This document shows, piece after piece, positions 63,130 through 64,000 of a stretch of 64,000 nucleotides of DNA. The position numbers were made by a program, and so were the translations under genes. Below the pieces are notes generated by a model, which worked only from the letters and a program-made list of their open reading frames with translations, was not told where the DNA came from and did no database searches. Source of the stretch: Sandaracinaceae bacterium (GTDB taxonomy: Bacteria; Myxococcota_A; Polyangia; Polyangiales; Houyiibacteriaceae); assembly GCA_016706685.1 (NCBI GenBank), contig JADJJE010000029.1, positions 1 to 64,000 of the forward strand. The letters run 5' to 3'. Numbering within the stretch: position 1 is the first letter of the stretch; each line of letters starts with the position of its first letter.

Positions 63130-63627
63130 TCAGGCCCGGCGTGCGAAGAAGTCGGCCACCACGAGCGCGTGCAGCTCGAACGCCAGCGGCACGGGCTGGT
63201 GGATCACGGTGCGCTCCAGCACCTCGTGGTTGGGCACGAACGCGGGCAGGTCTTCGGCACGCACGGGCTGCGCTTCGCCGAAGATGAGCAGCGTCCCGCC
63301 CGGAGCGCTCAGCACCCGGCGCTCACGGATGCCCTCGGGGTCCACCTGAATTCCGGTCTCCTCGAACAGCTCGCGGGCGGCAGCGGCGCGCCACTCTTCC
63401 TCGTGATCGATGAAGCCTCCTGGCAGCGCCAGCTCGCCCCGGTGCGGGGGGATGCCGCGGCGGATGACCAGCAAGCCCGCGTCCACCGGCAAGAGCAAGA
63501 TGGCCACCGGGCTGGGGCTCAGATACGAGACCATGGTGCAGGCCGTGCAGCGCCGCGGCCACGCCATGCCGGTGGGGAAGGGCGCCCCGCAGAACGAGCA
63601 GTGGCTGTGCTTCTGGGGCTTGGTCAT
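63130..63627 (-). CDS. Nudix hydrolase with zinc ribbon
   Basis: 165 residues from ATG 63627. An N-terminal zinc-ribbon (CSFCGAPF, then CTAC at about 27-30) precedes the Nudix domain. The Nudix box is complete (G71, E77, R85, E86, E89, E90, G92 in GFIDHEEEWRAAAARELFEE). It hydrolyses nucleoside diphosphate derivatives. Zinc ribbon plus Nudix resembles the NudC/NADH pyrophosphatase layout, though shorter. Substrate not determinable. It may share a divergent promoter with the serpin gene at 63705. Confidence 0.9.
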   Translation of the reverse strand: MTKPQKHSHCSFCGAPFPTGMAWPRRCTACTMVSYLSPSPVAILLLPVDAGLLVIRRGIPPHRGELALPGGFIDHEEEWRAAAARELFEETGIQVDPEGIRERRVLSAPGGTLLIFGEAQPVRAEDLPAFVPNHEVLERTVIHQPVPLAFELHALVVADFFARRA

Positions 63628-63704
63628 CGCAGGAGCGTGCGTGCGTGCCCGCGACGGGTCAACGGCGTTCCCAAGCTTCGCGCGGGGCACTGGGTCTCGC
63701 GGGC

Positions 63705-64000
63705 ATGAGACCTTCACGCATGCCTCGCCTCCTGACCGCGCTGTTCCTGCTGTGTGCCGCCTGCGAAGCGTGCGGAGGGGGCCACGCCAACGGCGCTGGG
63801 GCGCTGCCCACGGATCTCGCCGGGGCCACGCCCGATGCCCAGACCCGCTTTGCGCGCGGGACCAACCGCTTCGCCTTCGACCTCTTTCGCGGTCGGCCCG
63901 CGGGCAACCAGGTGTTCTCGCCGGGCAGCATCTCGCTGGCGCTGGCCATGACCTGGGCGGGCGCGCGGGGGGACACGGCCACCCAGCTGGCCCAGCCCTT
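63705..64000 (+). CDS. serpin-family protein, 5' part only
   Basis: The frame is open to the window edge (98 codons). It starts MRPSRMPRLLTALFLLCAAC (ATG 63720 gives a shorter signal), which looks like a lipoprotein signal with CAAC. After a short linker, TNRFAFDLFRG, NQVFSPGSISLALAMTWAG and ARGDTATQLAQP match helices A-C of the serpin fold. Bacterial serpins inhibit proteases; being membrane-anchored it might protect the surface. The reactive-centre loop is beyond the window, so inhibitory function is untested. Confidence 0.85.
   Translation, partial: MRPSRMPRLLTALFLLCAACEACGGGHANGAGALPTDLAGATPDAQTRFARGTNRFAFDLFRGRPAGNQVFSPGSISLALAMTWAGARGDTATQLAQP

Noticed and set aside
1..64000. CRISPR arrays, rRNA, prophage or complete transposase genes
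   Set aside because: No evenly spaced direct repeats, rRNA signature sequences, phage structural genes or transposase motifs were found.

Overview
The window is GC-rich, densely coded DNA that reads like a myxobacterium (Myxococcota, probably a Polyangia/Sandaracinus-type genome; the lineage is inferred from gene content only). The support is a eukaryotic-like Ser/Thr kinase with PEGA domains, many Cys-rich and Gly-rich predicted lipoproteins with EF-hand-like CDGxDNDCDGxIDE motifs, a long TPR/adventurous gene mix, and single-copy housekeeping genes (panB, panC, ftsE, ftsX, dacB) of delta-proteobacterial style. About 14 predicted lipoproteins are spread along the window.

Layout. 1-9.1 kb: Cys-rich lipoproteins on the minus strand, including two ~1000-residue tandem paralogues with Gly-rich C-termini, next to gene debris (an L,D-transpeptidase remnant, a frameshifted small gene, IS-end-like repeats). 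9.1-20.5 kb: small lipoproteins, a PhnD-like binding protein with a broken frame, a hotdog thioesterase, a MEKHLA protein facing a LuxR regulator, a large TSP3/NHL lipoprotein (frame broken once), and a tandem pair of secreted two-Cys paralogues. 20.5-29 kb: a chlorite-dismutase-fold protein, a Zn-ribbon protein, the PEGA kinase, and a minus-strand run of enoyl-CoA hydratase, a conserved unknown, a TPR protein, panB and panC. 29.2-34.4 kb: a lipoprotein with PPC-like modules, then ftsE-ftsX-envC-like and a small gene, a probable cell-division/amidase-activation operon. 34.4-44.6 kb: a polysaccharide locus (O-antigen ligase-TPR protein, Wzc-like tyrosine autokinase, WecA/MraY-like transferase, glycosyltransferase, and the wbpB-wbpD-wbpE cassette for a 2,3-diacetamido uronic acid sugar nucleotide). 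44.6-50.2 kb: tRNA-Arg(CCG), DacB, a 246-bp hairpin element, a peptide-binding protein, and hipB with a decayed hipA. 50.2-64 kb: GST, a six-repeat surface protein, a thiolase 3' remnant, a 3beta-HSD-like SDR, alpha/beta hydrolase, LLM oxidoreductase, a large two-part membrane protein, DUF1456, VIT1/CCC1 transporter, Nudix hydrolase and the start of a serpin at the right edge.

Four genes show an apparent +1 frameshift (near 2216, 10225, 14877 and 32982). The ftsX case in an otherwise intact operon makes sequencing or assembly insertions the simplest explanation, so these loci should be treated as possibly intact in the organism. hipA is different: it has lost internal segments and is a real relic. 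No CRISPR array, rRNA, prophage or intact transposase was seen.
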